DNA from: Bacillus albus
GTDB taxonomy: Bacteria; Bacillota; Bacilli; Bacillales; Bacillaceae_G
Length of the DNA stretch: 64,000 nucleotides
NCBI RefSeq assembly: GCF_001884185.1
Contig: NZ_MAOE01000033.1
Coordinates: forward strand, 42,054 to 106,053
Direction of reading: 5' to 3'
Below, one piece after another: positions 35,458-45,372 of the stretch; position 1 is the stretch's first letter, and each line of letters opens with the position of its first letter. A program made the translations under genes and the position numbers. Below the pieces are notes generated by a model. The model was not told where the DNA came from, ran no database searches, and was given only the letters and a program-made list of their open reading frames with translations.

Positions 35458-36129
35458 ATGGATTTTCTTTCAGCCGAATATTTGTCCGCCTTACTTGCCA
35501 TCATTGTAATCGATTTAGTGTTAGCCGGTGATAATGCGATTGTAATTGGGTTAGCAGCAAGGCGATTACCGAAAGATCAGCAAAAGAAAGTTATTATATG
35601 GGGAACTATCGGGGCAATCGCAATTAGAGCTCTCGCTACGTTAGTTGTCGTTTGGTTGTTAAAAATACCAGGGCTACTTCTAATTGGTGGTGTACTCCTT
35701 ATATGGATCGCTTACAAATTAATTGCTGAAGGCAAAGATCATGATATTAAGGCAGAAGAAGGATTTTGGTCTGCTATAAAAACCATTATTATTGCTGATG
35801 CATTAATGGGTATTGATAATGTACTTGCTGTTGCAGGAGCTGCGCATGGCAATTTTTCTTTAGTCATCATCGGACTATTAGTATCTATTCCAGTAGTAGT
35901 TTGGGGCAGTACATTAATTTTAAAATGGGTGGACCGGTTCCCTGTTATCATTACGATTGGAGCAGCTGTTTTAGCTTATACTGCTGCGAAAATGATTGTA
36001 GATGAGAAATGGTTCGCTGGATTTTTCGAAAGTAACCCTTTCATTAAATGGGCATTTATCATTATTATCATTGCTGGTGTAGTATTCTTTGGAAAGATGA
36101 AACAAAAAACTAAGGATAACTCTGTATAA
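35458..36129 (+). CDS. TerC family membrane protein (YjbE-like)
   Basis: 223 residues, seven helices. The paired acidic motifs of TerC proteins are present: VIDLVLAGDNAIVIGLAA in helix 1 and ADALMGIDNVLAVAGAAHG in helix 5. TerC proteins are implicated in Mn2+ export and in metalation of secreted enzymes in Bacillus. Directly after a deacetylase and before a lipoteichoic acid synthase, both metalloenzymes exposed outside the cell, this context is suggestive. The ATG at 35458 has AAGGAG 10 bases upstream. No yybP-ykoY riboswitch is visible in the short upstream region. Confidence 0.88.
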   Translation: MDFLSAEYLSALLAIIVIDLVLAGDNAIVIGLAARRLPKDQQKKVIIWGTIGAIAIRALATLVVVWLLKIPGLLLIGGVLLIWIAYKLIAEGKDHDIKAEEGFWSAIKTIIIADALMGIDNVLAVAGAAHGNFSLVIIGLLVSIPVVVWGSTLILKWVDRFPVIITIGAAVLAYTAAKMIVDEKWFAGFFESNPFIKWAFIIIIIAGVVFFGKMKQKTKDNSV

Positions 36130-36150
36130 TTACTACGTTATTTGTACAAA

Positions 36151-36182
36151 TAAAAGCGCTACTCATATGAGTAGCGCTTTTT
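36151..36182. terminator. Bidirectional terminator between terC and ltaS
   Basis: AAAAGCGCTACTCAT and ATGAGTAGCGCTTTT form a 15-bp palindrome. Confidence 0.9.
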
Positions 36183-36187
36183 ACTAT

Positions 36188-38161
36188 TTATTTCGTTTCT
36201 CCGTCTGCAGTCGTCTTTACCTTCGTTTTATTTTTATCACGATTGTTATAGTTGTACTTCGAACGATCGACCGGTGTAAATCCTTCCGGTGTATAGAATC
36301 GTAATAAGTCACCGTTTACGACTTGGTCAGAGTATTTTAATGATTTTTGAACCATTTGTTCATTTTGTTTTATTTCGTCTGTTAATTCTACAGAGTTACC
36401 GGTAGCTGTATCATAGTATTTTCCATTCAATGCAGTAACTGTTGGACTTACGAAGTTTCCGTTACGGAATGGAACAACTTGCTTATGCTCTGGTGATAAT
36501 AAATCAGATCCGAACTGGACATAATTTTTCGTATCTGTACCTAGTAAGTGTAATAGCGTCGGAAGAACATCAATTTCTCCGCCGTATTGATGTTGTACGC
36601 CGCCCTTCATTCCTGGGACACGAATGATTAATGGTACTCGTTGCAGCTGTGCATTTTCGAATGAGTTCATTTCTTTACCCATTATTTGAGACATTGCTGC
36701 GCCATGATTATCTGAAATACCGTAATGGTCACCGTACATAACGATAATTGAGTTATCGTATAAACCAGATTGTTTCAAGTAATCCAAAAATCCTTTTACA
36801 GACTCATCTAAATAACGTGCTGTTTGGAAATACGTATCTACTGAAGAGTCACCTGTTTTAGCTGGTTCAATCGTCGCTTCCTCTTTATCAATTGGATAAG
36901 GGAAATGGTTCGATAACGTAATGAACTTCGTATAGAACGGTTGTTTCAATGTTTGTAATAATGGAATGGATTCGTTAAAGAATGGTTTATCTTTTAATCC
37001 ATAGTTTACTACATCTTTTTCGTTCATATCGTAGTATGACGCATCAAAGAATTTATTAAAACCAAATGATTTATAAATATCGTCACGGTTCCAAAATGTT
37101 TTGTAGTTACCGTGGAACACTGCTGATGTGTATCCTTGTTGCCCTAAAATAGCTGGTGCTGATTGATACGTGTTATGAGCTTTATTCGTAAAAACAGATC
37201 CTTGCGGTAATCCATACATTGAGTTTTCTAGCATGAACTCAGCATCAGATGTTTTACCTTGTCCTGTTTGATGGAAGAAGTTATCAAAATATAACGTATT
37301 TGCATCTTTTGTAAATGAGTTTAAGAACGGTGTAACTTCTTGCCCATTTAATTTGTAATCAATTAAAAAGTTTTGGAATGACTCTAAATGAATATAAATT
37401 ACGTTCATGCCTTTTCCTTTACCAAAGTACTCAGGATTTGGACTTGCATATGTTGATGCAAGATAATTTCTAACTTCTGTCATATTATCTCCATCAGCTA
37501 ACGCTCGTTCTGTTGATGCTTTCGCACTTTGAATGCCATCATAAATCGTATAGTTGTATGCCCCTAAATATTTCACAATATAATTACGGTCAAATGTTCT
37601 TGTTAATAATTCAGGACGATCAGATTCTGCAAGACCTAAGTTAATGCTGAATAATAAAATACCTGCTACAAATACTAGTGATAATTTATGCTTCGCAACA
37701 CGAATTGGTTTTGGACTTGCAAATTTTGTTGCGACTAAAACAATTAAAATGATTGTATCTAAGAAATATAGAGGATCATATGCGTGTAGCAATGCAAAAA
37801 TACTACCACCTAAATCTCCAAAGTTATTCGTTTGTGTTAATGTCGGGAACGTAATAAAGTCGCTGAAAAAGCGATAATATACTACGTTTGCGTATAAAAG
37901 TATAGACATTAACAAATTAATAACAATTAACCAAATATAAGCACGTTTCCCCTTTGCGAACAATGCAAGCCCTAAAAATAGAACTGCCGAGCTTAACGGG
38001 TTGAAAAACAGTAAAAACTTTTGGATTGTGTTAGATATCCCTAAGTTAAATTCTGTCACATAAGCTGCATATGTTTTTAACCAGAATAAAACAATGGCAA
38101 ACACGAAAAATCCAAAGTGATTACTTAACACACTTTTACTCTTTAATAAGAACTGTTTCAT
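36188..38161 (-). CDS. ltaS: Lipoteichoic acid synthase family protein LtaS
   Basis: 657 residues. Five N-terminal helices (to about residue 180) are followed by an extracellular sulfatase-fold domain. The nucleophile Thr304 is in HQTGQGKTSDAEFM, metal sites in YIHLESFQNF and VMYGDHYGISDNHG, all as in LtaS. It polymerises glycerol phosphate from phosphatidylglycerol onto the lipid anchor. I chose the ATG at 38161 (AGAGGTGG upstream), which places Thr close to the 297-300 of characterised LtaS; a TTG at 38221 with GGAG 8 bases upstream is a real alternative adding 20 hydrophilic residues. The 38162-38649 region otherwise shows no gene or clear signal. Confidence 0.9.
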   Translation of the reverse strand: MKQFLLKSKSVLSNHFGFFVFAIVLFWLKTYAAYVTEFNLGISNTIQKFLLFFNPLSSAVLFLGLALFAKGKRAYIWLIVINLLMSILLYANVVYYRFFSDFITFPTLTQTNNFGDLGGSIFALLHAYDPLYFLDTIILIVLVATKFASPKPIRVAKHKLSLVFVAGILLFSINLGLAESDRPELLTRTFDRNYIVKYLGAYNYTIYDGIQSAKASTERALADGDNMTEVRNYLASTYASPNPEYFGKGKGMNVIYIHLESFQNFLIDYKLNGQEVTPFLNSFTKDANTLYFDNFFHQTGQGKTSDAEFMLENSMYGLPQGSVFTNKAHNTYQSAPAILGQQGYTSAVFHGNYKTFWNRDDIYKSFGFNKFFDASYYDMNEKDVVNYGLKDKPFFNESIPLLQTLKQPFYTKFITLSNHFPYPIDKEEATIEPAKTGDSSVDTYFQTARYLDESVKGFLDYLKQSGLYDNSIIVMYGDHYGISDNHGAAMSQIMGKEMNSFENAQLQRVPLIIRVPGMKGGVQHQYGGEIDVLPTLLHLLGTDTKNYVQFGSDLLSPEHKQVVPFRNGNFVSPTVTALNGKYYDTATGNSVELTDEIKQNEQMVQKSLKYSDQVVNGDLLRFYTPEGFTPVDRSKYNYNNRDKNKTKVKTTADGETK

Positions 38162-38649
38162 CTCTCCACCTCTTTTAATCATCCAAGGCTTATTTTCATA
38201 TAAGTCTGTCTTTCTATTCAATTTTTCATCTCCAAATAGATTTTATTTATTTTACTATATGAAGAATATTAGTAATTATAATTTGAAGCTTTTATTTATT
38301 CAACTATTTCTTTTCAAGTATTTTGACCTTGGTTTCTATTTAACAAAATAAATTTGTAAAATTTTTTGTTTTCTCCCAAGACTCACCCACTAATTATGAC
38401 ACCATATACTATAAACCTTTCTTTACTGTTTCGCAAATAAATATGTCTCCAGTTCTGGAACATTAAAGCAATATAATGAAATTCACTATAGATTGCATTA
38501 GTTTTTTTCTGTATCTATTACATCTCTTCATGTATTTCACAGTTTATTCATGCTGTAGCCATTTCTCTATATACAACATCAAAATATCTTTCCGCTCCTA
38601 AAGTTATTTTTGTATAATTATTCACATCACATAAAATCAATGATTATAA

Positions 38650-38682
38650 AAAACCTCGCTCTCATTACGAGAGCGAGGTTTT
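38650..38682 (-). terminator. Terminator of the ykpA gene
   Basis: AAAACCTCGCTCTC and GAGAGCGAGGTTTT perfect arms. Confidence 0.88.
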
Positions 38683-38691
38683 CATCATTTA

Positions 38692-40317
38692 TTATTGACC
38701 TTTGTACATTGCATCTACTTGTTTTTGAAGTTCTTCATTTTCTAAGAACTCATCGTAAGTAGCCTCTTTATCGATTACACCGTTTGGCGTTACTTCGATA
38801 ATACGGTTTGCAATTGTTTGTACGAACTGATGGTCATGAGATGTGAATAACATTGTACCTTTAAATGCGATTAAACCGTTGTTTAATGCAGTGATAGACT
38901 CAAGGTCTAAGTGGTTCGTTGGATCGTCAAGTGTGATTACGTTCGCACCACTTAACATCATTTTAGATAGCATACAACGAACTTTTTCGCCTCCAGATAG
39001 TACAGAAACGTTCTTCTTAACTTCTTCACCTGAGAATAACATACGGCCTAAGAAACCACGTAAGAAGCTTTCTGACTCATCTTGTGGAGAGAATTGACGT
39101 AACCATTCAACTAAGTTGTAGTCACTGTTCTCAAAGTATTTAGAGTTATCTCTTGGGAAGTAAGATTGAGATGTTGTAACGCCCCATTTGAATGAACCGC
39201 TATCTGGCTCCATTTCTCCCATAAGAATTTTAAATAATGTTGTCATTGCAATATCGTTACGACCGATAAATGCAACTTTATCACCTTTATTTAAAGTGAA
39301 GTACACATTATCTAACACTTTTTCGCCATCGATTGTTTTAGAAAGACCTTCAACAGTTAATAAGTCATTTCCTACTTCACGCTCAGGTGTGAAGCCAACG
39401 AATGGGTAACGACGTGATGATGGTCTAATATCATCTAATGTAATTTTATCTAATAATTTTTTACGAGAAGTTGCTTGTTTCGCTTTAGATGCGTTTGAGC
39501 TAAAGCGTGCAATGAAGTTTTGTAACTCTTTTACTTTCTCTTCTTTTTTCTTATTAGCATCTTGTGTTAATTTTAAAGCTAATTGGCTTGACTCATACCA
39601 GAAGTCATAGTTACCAACATAAAGTTGAATTTTACCGAAATCAAGATCAGCCATGTGCGTACAAACCTTATTTAAGAAGTGACGGTCATGGGATACAACG
39701 ATTACTGTATTTTCAAAGTTCATTAAGAAGTTTTCTAACCATTGAATCGCTTTTAAGTCCAAGTGGTTGGTAGGCTCATCTAGTAATAGAATGTCTGGTT
39801 TACCGAATAAAGCTTGCGCAAGTAATACTTTTACTTTTTCTGCCCCAGTTAATTCTGATAATTTCTTATCATGTAGATCTTCACCAATACCTAAACCTTT
39901 TAGTAAGATTGCAGCTTCTGACTCAGCTTCCCAACCGTTAAGCTCAGCGAACTCACCTTCAAGTTCAGCAGCACGCATACCATCTTCATCACTAAAGTCT
40001 TCTTTCATGTAAATGGCATTTTTCTCTTGCATTACTTTGTAAAGTTGCGTGTGACCCATAATAACTGTTTCTAATACTGGGAACTCTTCATATTCGAAGT
40101 GGTTCTGTTTTAATACTGCTAGACGCTCACCTGGCGTAATATGTATGTCACCTGTTGATGGTTCAATTTCTCCAGATAAAATCTTTAGAAATGTCGATTT
40201 ACCAGCACCGTTTGCTCCGATTAAACCGTAGCAGTTACCTGGCGTGAATTTTATGTTAACATCTTCAAACAATTTGCGATCCGCAAAACGCAAACTAACG
40301 TTACTTACTGTAATCAT
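38692..40317 (-). CDS. ykpA: ABC-F family ATPase, YkpA type
   Basis: 541 residues, two ABC domains without membrane segments, joined by a basic coiled linker (about 240-300). Domain 1: Walker A GANGAGKSTFLK, Walker B ILLLDEPTNHLD. Domain 2 is degenerate: the Walker A position reads IGRNDIAMTTLFK, without the invariant Lys, and its Walker B is ITLDDPTNHLD, with Asp in place of the catalytic Glu. Close along its length to B. subtilis YkpA, whose second Walker A is also degenerate. ABC-F proteins act on the ribosome E site; the specific role of YkpA is not settled. Confidence 0.9.
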   Translation of the reverse strand: MITVSNVSLRFADRKLFEDVNIKFTPGNCYGLIGANGAGKSTFLKILSGEIEPSTGDIHITPGERLAVLKQNHFEYEEFPVLETVIMGHTQLYKVMQEKNAIYMKEDFSDEDGMRAAELEGEFAELNGWEAESEAAILLKGLGIGEDLHDKKLSELTGAEKVKVLLAQALFGKPDILLLDEPTNHLDLKAIQWLENFLMNFENTVIVVSHDRHFLNKVCTHMADLDFGKIQLYVGNYDFWYESSQLALKLTQDANKKKEEKVKELQNFIARFSSNASKAKQATSRKKLLDKITLDDIRPSSRRYPFVGFTPEREVGNDLLTVEGLSKTIDGEKVLDNVYFTLNKGDKVAFIGRNDIAMTTLFKILMGEMEPDSGSFKWGVTTSQSYFPRDNSKYFENSDYNLVEWLRQFSPQDESESFLRGFLGRMLFSGEEVKKNVSVLSGGEKVRCMLSKMMLSGANVITLDDPTNHLDLESITALNNGLIAFKGTMLFTSHDHQFVQTIANRIIEVTPNGVIDKEATYDEFLENEELQKQVDAMYKGQ

Positions 40318-40535
40318 TTGTGTCCTCCTACTAATACCGCTTATTTCAGCGTTTTCTCACCGATTGTCTTAAAAAATCGCATATTACGACTCAATTATTG
40401 TAGACTATAGCTATTATATAGTAGAAGCTGGATGAATAGCAACGGTTGATTGCTATTCCTTTCTTTCCAAACTCGAATAAAAGCTTTGTTTTTAATTATA
40501 TCAAAGTTACATACACACTTTAAGAAGGGTTTATT

Positions 40536-40991
40536 TTGAAGAAAATATTAATAATTGGAGCATTATGTTTATCTCTTACTTCCTTAACTGCATGTAGTAA
40601 TAACAATGCAAAAACACATACTGAATCAAAACAAGAGAAAAAAGAAACAAAAATAACTGTTGATTCGATTATCACTGAATTTAAAAATGCTGATCTCCAA
40701 GCAGAAAACCCTACCGATCTTCCGCAAAAAGAATTTGGCAATCTTCGAAAAGAAGGAAAACGTATTGTCGTACCTGCTCTTGGTGAAGATAAAGGCGGTC
40801 GATTATTCGAAATTACAAAGAAAGAAGATCTAGAAAAAGTAAAGAAATATTACGATGAATTAGGAAATTCTGCTCCTATGTTATTCTCTCATACACACGC
40901 CAATGGAAATTTTCTTTTACAAATGAATGGCGATATGAAAGATGAAGAATTCACAAAATATAAAGATGTGATGGACAAGTTTATAAAATAA
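40536..40991 (+). CDS. Hypothetical lipoprotein, 151 aa
   Basis: A signal peptide ends in the lipobox SLTAC. The mature part starts with a Lys/Glu/Thr-rich spacer and then a compact domain: VDSIITEFKNADLQAENPTD, RIVVPALGEDKGGRLFEITK and SHTHANGNFLLQMNG. A two-Asp/one-Glu alpha-beta module is plausible but not recognised. The start is TTG behind AAGAAGGG. Monocistronic with a terminator 120 bases downstream. Confidence 0.65.
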   Translation: MKKILIIGALCLSLTSLTACSNNNAKTHTESKQEKKETKITVDSIITEFKNADLQAENPTDLPQKEFGNLRKEGKRIVVPALGEDKGGRLFEITKKEDLEKVKKYYDELGNSAPMLFSHTHANGNFLLQMNGDMKDEEFTKYKDVMDKFIK

Positions 40992-41037
40992 AGAAAATCA
41001 CCTTTTAAAAGAACGGGTTCAGTTTAGGGAGAGAAAA

Positions 41038-41103
41038 ATGTTAATAACCATTAGAAATAACACAATAATTTGTATGCATTTCGCACCCCGTTTCGTATTA
41101 TAA
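41038..41103 (+). CDS. Possible 21-aa peptide
   Basis: AGGGAGAG precedes an ATG and a 21-codon frame MLITIRNNTIICMHFAPRFV. It lies between the lipoprotein and its terminator, so it would be on the same transcript. Supported only by the ribosome site and position. Confidence 0.25.
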   Translation: MLITIRNNTIICMHFAPRFVL

Positions 41104-41113
41104 ATAGCAAACT

Positions 41114-41145
41114 AAAACGCTCAGAAAATATTCTGAGCGTTTTTA
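41114..41145 (+). terminator. Terminator after the 151-aa lipoprotein
   Basis: AAAACGCTCAGAA and TTCTGAGCGTTTT perfect arms followed by T. The following 190 bases to 41334 show nothing. Confidence 0.88.
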
Positions 41146-41334
41146 TTTCCTTCTTCAACTAAAGCACCAGTTAGTGTAAAAAGCTATTTCACCATTTCCT
41201 TTGAAAAATCCTTCTTAAAGTAACCTGACCGTTAGTTTAAGAACATTTTTTCACAATCTCTATCATTATTTTAACATAAATTTTCCATTTACCTTTTTAA
41301 AAAGATAGTCCACCATTATTTGAGTGAACTATAT

Positions 41335-41371
41335 AAAAAAAGGATTCTAAATCATATGTGATTTAGAATCC
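41335..41371 (-). terminator. Terminator of the MMPL gene
   Basis: GGATTCTAAATCA and TGATTTAGAATCC arms, then TTTTTTT on the minus strand. Confidence 0.85.
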
Positions 41372-41439
41372 CTAATTTGTATGTTATTTTATATTTTCTT
41401 TCCTATAACTGAACCAGTTACTTTTAAAAGGGGATTCTT

Positions 41440-44400
41440 TTATTTCCTTTCACTTAATTTCTTTGCATAATTCTTCATTTTACTCGTTAATCCTATTAAA
41501 GCAGGTAACAATATTGGCATTACTATGATAGCTAATAGTAACAGTGCAACACCAACAACAGACGCTACTTGTATAAGCGTCAATACACCTGAAGGGATTA
41601 ATGCAGCAAATGTACCACCTAAAATAAGCGCGGCCGATAATACAACTCCTCCTATGTGACGAGAGGCATTTACAATTTTTGTTGCTGGGTCTCCCTCTAG
41701 CTCATTGTATCGCATCATTACGAAAATGCTATAATCCACACCTAGAGCGACAATCATAATAAAACTAAAGAATGGTACATTCCAGCTTAATGACTCTACA
41801 TTTAGTAAGTGTGCACTAATTTGTTCACTTATACCAAGTGATGCAAAATAAGCTAATAGTAAAGATCCAATAATGAAGATTGTATTCACAAATGACCGTG
41901 TAATAACGAGTAATACTATCGCAATACCAATTAACATTATCGTAGCTGTACGTAAGAAGTCTTGGCCTGTTACTTCTTTTAAATCGACGTTTCTAGCTGT
42001 TGTACCTCCAATTGCTTTTTTCGTCGAATGTAATTCTGTACCATTTAACGTACCGTCTATCGTTTTATTAATTTCTTCAATAATTGGCATCGCTTCTTTT
42101 GAATACGGATTTACGTCTAAAATGATTGTCATTTTAGCAGTCTTTCTATCATGTGACATGTACGTATTCAATGCTTTTTGGAAATCTTCTCCCTCTAAAA
42201 CTTCTTTTGGAATATAAAATTTCTCAGAGCTTTTTGATTCATTCAGTTCTCCTAAATATTTCTGAGCATCCCCTAGTCCGTTACTTACCTTTTTGAGCCC
42301 ATCTGTACTTTTAGATAGTCCTGATTGTAATTGCCCCATCTGTTCTTGCAAGTCTTTAAGCCCGGTTAATAGCTGGCCTTGCCCATCGTTTATTTTCGTT
42401 AATCCCGTTTGTAACTCAGATGACTTGCTCGCAATTTGTTTTGAACCGGAAGCACCTTCATCTAATCCGTTTTTAAGATCAGCTGCTCCTTTTTGCAATT
42501 TAGTAACTCCATTATTCATTTCTTTTAAACCGTTATCCACTTTCAATAACGATTGATTTGCTTCTTTAAATGAGCCCATCGCCGCTTTATGCTGCGTTGC
42601 TAATTGATTCAATTCATTTGAAAGCACACCTAATTGCTTTTGAGCCTCTTTAGCAATTCCTATCGTCTGCAGTATGTTCGGATCATTTGCTAATTCTGGT
42701 TTCGTTTGAATGAAATTGGTCATTAACATTTCAATTTGTTCGTAACCTTTTTTCGCCCCATCAATCGCTTGAGAAATACTTCCGAAGTATTGATCGTAAG
42801 AACTTAAACCTTTTTCTAACTGCGTATAACCAGCATGAAGTTGTGACGTTGCATTAGATAAAACATTTATATTTTCATTTACTGAAGTTAATCCACTCTC
42901 AATTTGCTGTGCACCTTGTGCTCCATCATTTATGCCATTTGAAAGTTGATTTAATGCTGTTCCTAATGCTGTTACACCGTTTTTCGCTTCGTTTGTTCCA
43001 TCTATTAACTTTTGAACGTTTGCAAGACTATTTGAGTCTTTACTACCCATTTTATCTTTCGCAGTAGTTAATCCATCATTAATTTCCTTAATACCACCAT
43101 TGGCATCTCCTAAACCTGTATTTAGTTTTCCAGCTTGTTTATTTATATATAGTTCTTTTATCCTTTCACCAGTTGGACGTGTCGGTGAATATACTTCTGA
43201 AACACCTTTCACTTTCAAAATCTTATCAGTTAGTTCATCTAAAGTTTGAAGCGAATTCGACGCATCTAATTTGTTATCCGATCGAATAACTAATGTACTC
43301 GGTGAAGAGAAACCGGGTGGGAAATGAGCTTCTATTACGTTAATCCCCATCTTTGATTCATATTTATTATCTACTTCAAATAAATCATTGTAATTTAGTG
43401 TGTTAGAGTATTTCATTACGAAAGGAATCGATATCACAAATACAATGATTAAAGCGACAAATGGTCTTGCTACTGAGTTTTTTGCAAGAAATCCCCATAA
43501 GCGACTATCCTCATGACCTTTAAACGTTTTAACTGGATAAAACATTCCTTTTCCTAAAAGCACCATAAAAAATGGATTTAACGTTGTTAATACAAGTAAT
43601 AATACTGCGACACCAATTGCTACTGCTGAAGTAGATTGATATAATTTAAAGCTTGCTAAAGCAAGAGATGCAAAACCAATTAATACTGCTATCCCGCTAT
43701 ATAAAACGGTTTTCCCTGCCGATTTAAACGTTTCTTTCGTGGCTAAAAATGCATTTTCTTGTTTACTTAATTCTTCCTTAAACCTTGTATATAATAAAAT
43801 GTTATAGTCTGTTCCAACCCCAAACAGTACGACAACTACAAACACTTGTGTAAAGTTGGAAAACGGAAAATTAAATTGATCTACTAGGTGGGCAATAATC
43901 CCCATTGAAACTAAATATGATACACCAACTGTAAGAAGAGAAACGATTGGAACAATTGGTGAACGAAATACAATGATTAATACAACTAAAATGAAAATGA
44001 TAGAAATAACTTCTGTCTTTTTCACTCCCTCTTGAGAGGATGTAAGGAAATCACCCGCTATTAAATCACTTCCTGTTAAGTACGTTTTAACGCCATTCGC
44101 TTTAACCTTTTTATGAAGCTCATTTGCAACTTTTGATATTTCACCATATTTTTTATCTACTGAGATTTGCGTTAATATGGTCGTATTGTCTTTAGATATC
44201 AACTGTTTTTCCAAATCTTTATTATCTAAATGTGAAACAACTTCCTTAATTCCTAATTGCTCTTTTTCATTTTGTAAAGCATGGATTGTTTTTATTATTT
44301 CTTCTTTTTGCTCAGATGTTAACGCTGCTTTACTTCCACTATTAAAAACAGCTATAATTTCATACTTTTCTGTCCCGTCTTTATCCATCTCTCTTATCAT

Positions 44401-44556
44401 TTTGTCAGCAATACTACTTTGTTCAGTATTAGGGATCGTAATGTGCCCTTTTTCTTTCACTAATTTATCCATATTAGGCATCGTTACAATCATTGTAATT
44501 GTAATAACTATCCATAATAGAAAAGATAAACTTCTCCAATTTTTTAGCTTACTCAA
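41440..44556 (-). CDS. MMPL/RND family exporter with central coiled-coil insert
   Basis: 1038 residues. One helix at the start, then two blocks of five or six helices (about residues 180-350 and 850-1030), each with MMPL hallmarks: the first has VVLFGVGTDYNILLYTRFKE, the second IMIVALGVDYSIFVMMRYNE, the proton-relay Asp-Tyr pairs. Between them lies a long extracellular segment (about 480-770) of Gly/Asn/Leu heptads like NGGIKEINDGL and LQKGAADLKNGLDEGASGSK, as in YhgE/Pip-type proteins. It likely exports lipids or amphiphilic drugs. The start is TTG at 44556, 9 bases after CAGGAG. The TetR gene upstream and three operators in front indicate repression. Confidence 0.88.
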   Translation of the reverse strand: MSKLKNWRSLSFLLWIVITITMIVTMPNMDKLVKEKGHITIPNTEQSSIADKMIREMDKDGTEKYEIIAVFNSGSKAALTSEQKEEIIKTIHALQNEKEQLGIKEVVSHLDNKDLEKQLISKDNTTILTQISVDKKYGEISKVANELHKKVKANGVKTYLTGSDLIAGDFLTSSQEGVKKTEVISIIFILVVLIIVFRSPIVPIVSLLTVGVSYLVSMGIIAHLVDQFNFPFSNFTQVFVVVVLFGVGTDYNILLYTRFKEELSKQENAFLATKETFKSAGKTVLYSGIAVLIGFASLALASFKLYQSTSAVAIGVAVLLLVLTTLNPFFMVLLGKGMFYPVKTFKGHEDSRLWGFLAKNSVARPFVALIIVFVISIPFVMKYSNTLNYNDLFEVDNKYESKMGINVIEAHFPPGFSSPSTLVIRSDNKLDASNSLQTLDELTDKILKVKGVSEVYSPTRPTGERIKELYINKQAGKLNTGLGDANGGIKEINDGLTTAKDKMGSKDSNSLANVQKLIDGTNEAKNGVTALGTALNQLSNGINDGAQGAQQIESGLTSVNENINVLSNATSQLHAGYTQLEKGLSSYDQYFGSISQAIDGAKKGYEQIEMLMTNFIQTKPELANDPNILQTIGIAKEAQKQLGVLSNELNQLATQHKAAMGSFKEANQSLLKVDNGLKEMNNGVTKLQKGAADLKNGLDEGASGSKQIASKSSELQTGLTKINDGQGQLLTGLKDLQEQMGQLQSGLSKSTDGLKKVSNGLGDAQKYLGELNESKSSEKFYIPKEVLEGEDFQKALNTYMSHDRKTAKMTIILDVNPYSKEAMPIIEEINKTIDGTLNGTELHSTKKAIGGTTARNVDLKEVTGQDFLRTATIMLIGIAIVLLVITRSFVNTIFIIGSLLLAYFASLGISEQISAHLLNVESLSWNVPFFSFIMIVALGVDYSIFVMMRYNELEGDPATKIVNASRHIGGVVLSAALILGGTFAALIPSGVLTLIQVASVVGVALLLLAIIVMPILLPALIGLTSKMKNYAKKLSERK

Positions 44557-44595
44557 TTTAATCATCTCCTGTTTTGAAAGTTTCACGTTAGTTTC

Positions 44596-44613
44596 GGAAT
44601 GAACGTTCATTCC
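44596..44613. promoter_or_regulatory. TetR-type operator 1
   Basis: GGAATGAACGTTCATTCC, an 18-bp perfect palindrome, 40 bases before the MMPL start. Confidence 0.85.
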
Positions 44614-44661
44614 TATCGTTCTATTACATTGTTTTGTAAACTCTATTAAACTAGTCTTCCC

Positions 44662-44679
44662 GGAATGAATGTTCATTCC
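44662..44679. promoter_or_regulatory. TetR-type operator 2
   Basis: GGAATGAATGTTCATTCC, same motif with one mismatch at the centre, 66 bases (about 6.3 turns) from operator 1. Confidence 0.85.
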
Positions 44680-44728
44680 CTTAGTTACACAAATATCCTT
44701 TCCTAATCTCATATTTTAAATCTATTTA

Positions 44729-44746
44729 GGAATGAATATTCATTCC
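44729..44746. promoter_or_regulatory. TetR-type operator 3
   Basis: GGAATGAATATTCATTCC, perfect palindrome, 67 bases from operator 2, just after the TetR gene. Confidence 0.85.
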
Positions 44747-44767
44747 TATCCTTATAAAGCTATAGAA

Positions 44768-45334
44768 TCAAATGATTCTAATAGCATTCCAAGAGCTTTC
44801 TTCCAATTCTTTTACTAACTCTTTCGAGTATTCTAATTGCCCTGTTGCAATTACTTTCGTTAATTTTTCAAGTGGTTGATATACAATAATAATTAAAGCA
44901 ACTGGAGGCAATGGACGAAGAAAACCTTTTGCGATTCCATCTTCAATAATATTCATAAAGAAGCCTATAAAATCGTCAAATATTTGCTTACTCTGTTCGT
45001 CAAGAAAATAACTATCACAGTGAGAATTTGTAAATAAAAAAGCATCCACATTGTTTCTCGCAAATTCAAATAAACGGTTGTACGTATGACTAAACTGTTC
45101 ACGAATATTTGCTTCAACAGGAAAATCTGTTTTTATCATTTCAGAAAGCTCTAACATACTTTTTGAAAATAATGAGTTAACAAGTGCCTCTTTATTTTCA
45201 AAATAGCGATAAATAGTACCCGCACCGACTTTTGCCTTTTCAGCGATCATTGGAATTGTCGTACCATCGTAACCACGCTCTGCGAAAAGTTGCATCGCAG
45301 CATCAAAAATATCCTCTTGTTTGTTTTTAGCCAT
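44768..45334 (-). CDS. TetR family repressor of the MMPL exporter
   Basis: 188 residues. The N-terminal DNA-binding domain reads EDIFDAAMQLFAERGYDGTT then IPMIAEKAKVGAGTIYRYFE, a textbook TetR HTH; the C-terminal 135 residues are a helical ligand domain. The ATG at 45334 follows AGAGGTGG. Four copies of the GGAATGAA-TTCATTCC motif, one before this gene and three between it and the exporter gene, argue for autoregulation and repression of the exporter. The inducer is unknown. Confidence 0.88.
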   Translation of the reverse strand: MAKNKQEDIFDAAMQLFAERGYDGTTIPMIAEKAKVGAGTIYRYFENKEALVNSLFSKSMLELSEMIKTDFPVEANIREQFSHTYNRLFEFARNNVDAFLFTNSHCDSYFLDEQSKQIFDDFIGFFMNIIEDGIAKGFLRPLPPVALIIIVYQPLEKLTKVIATGQLEYSKELVKELEESSWNAIRII

Positions 45335-45354
45335 TTTTTCCACCTCTATTTTCA

Positions 45355-45372
45355 GGAATGAAAATTCATTCC
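45355..45372. promoter_or_regulatory. TetR-type operator 4, autoregulatory
   Basis: GGAATGAAAATTCATTCC, same palindrome with one central mismatch, 20 bases before the TetR start codon. Confidence 0.82.
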
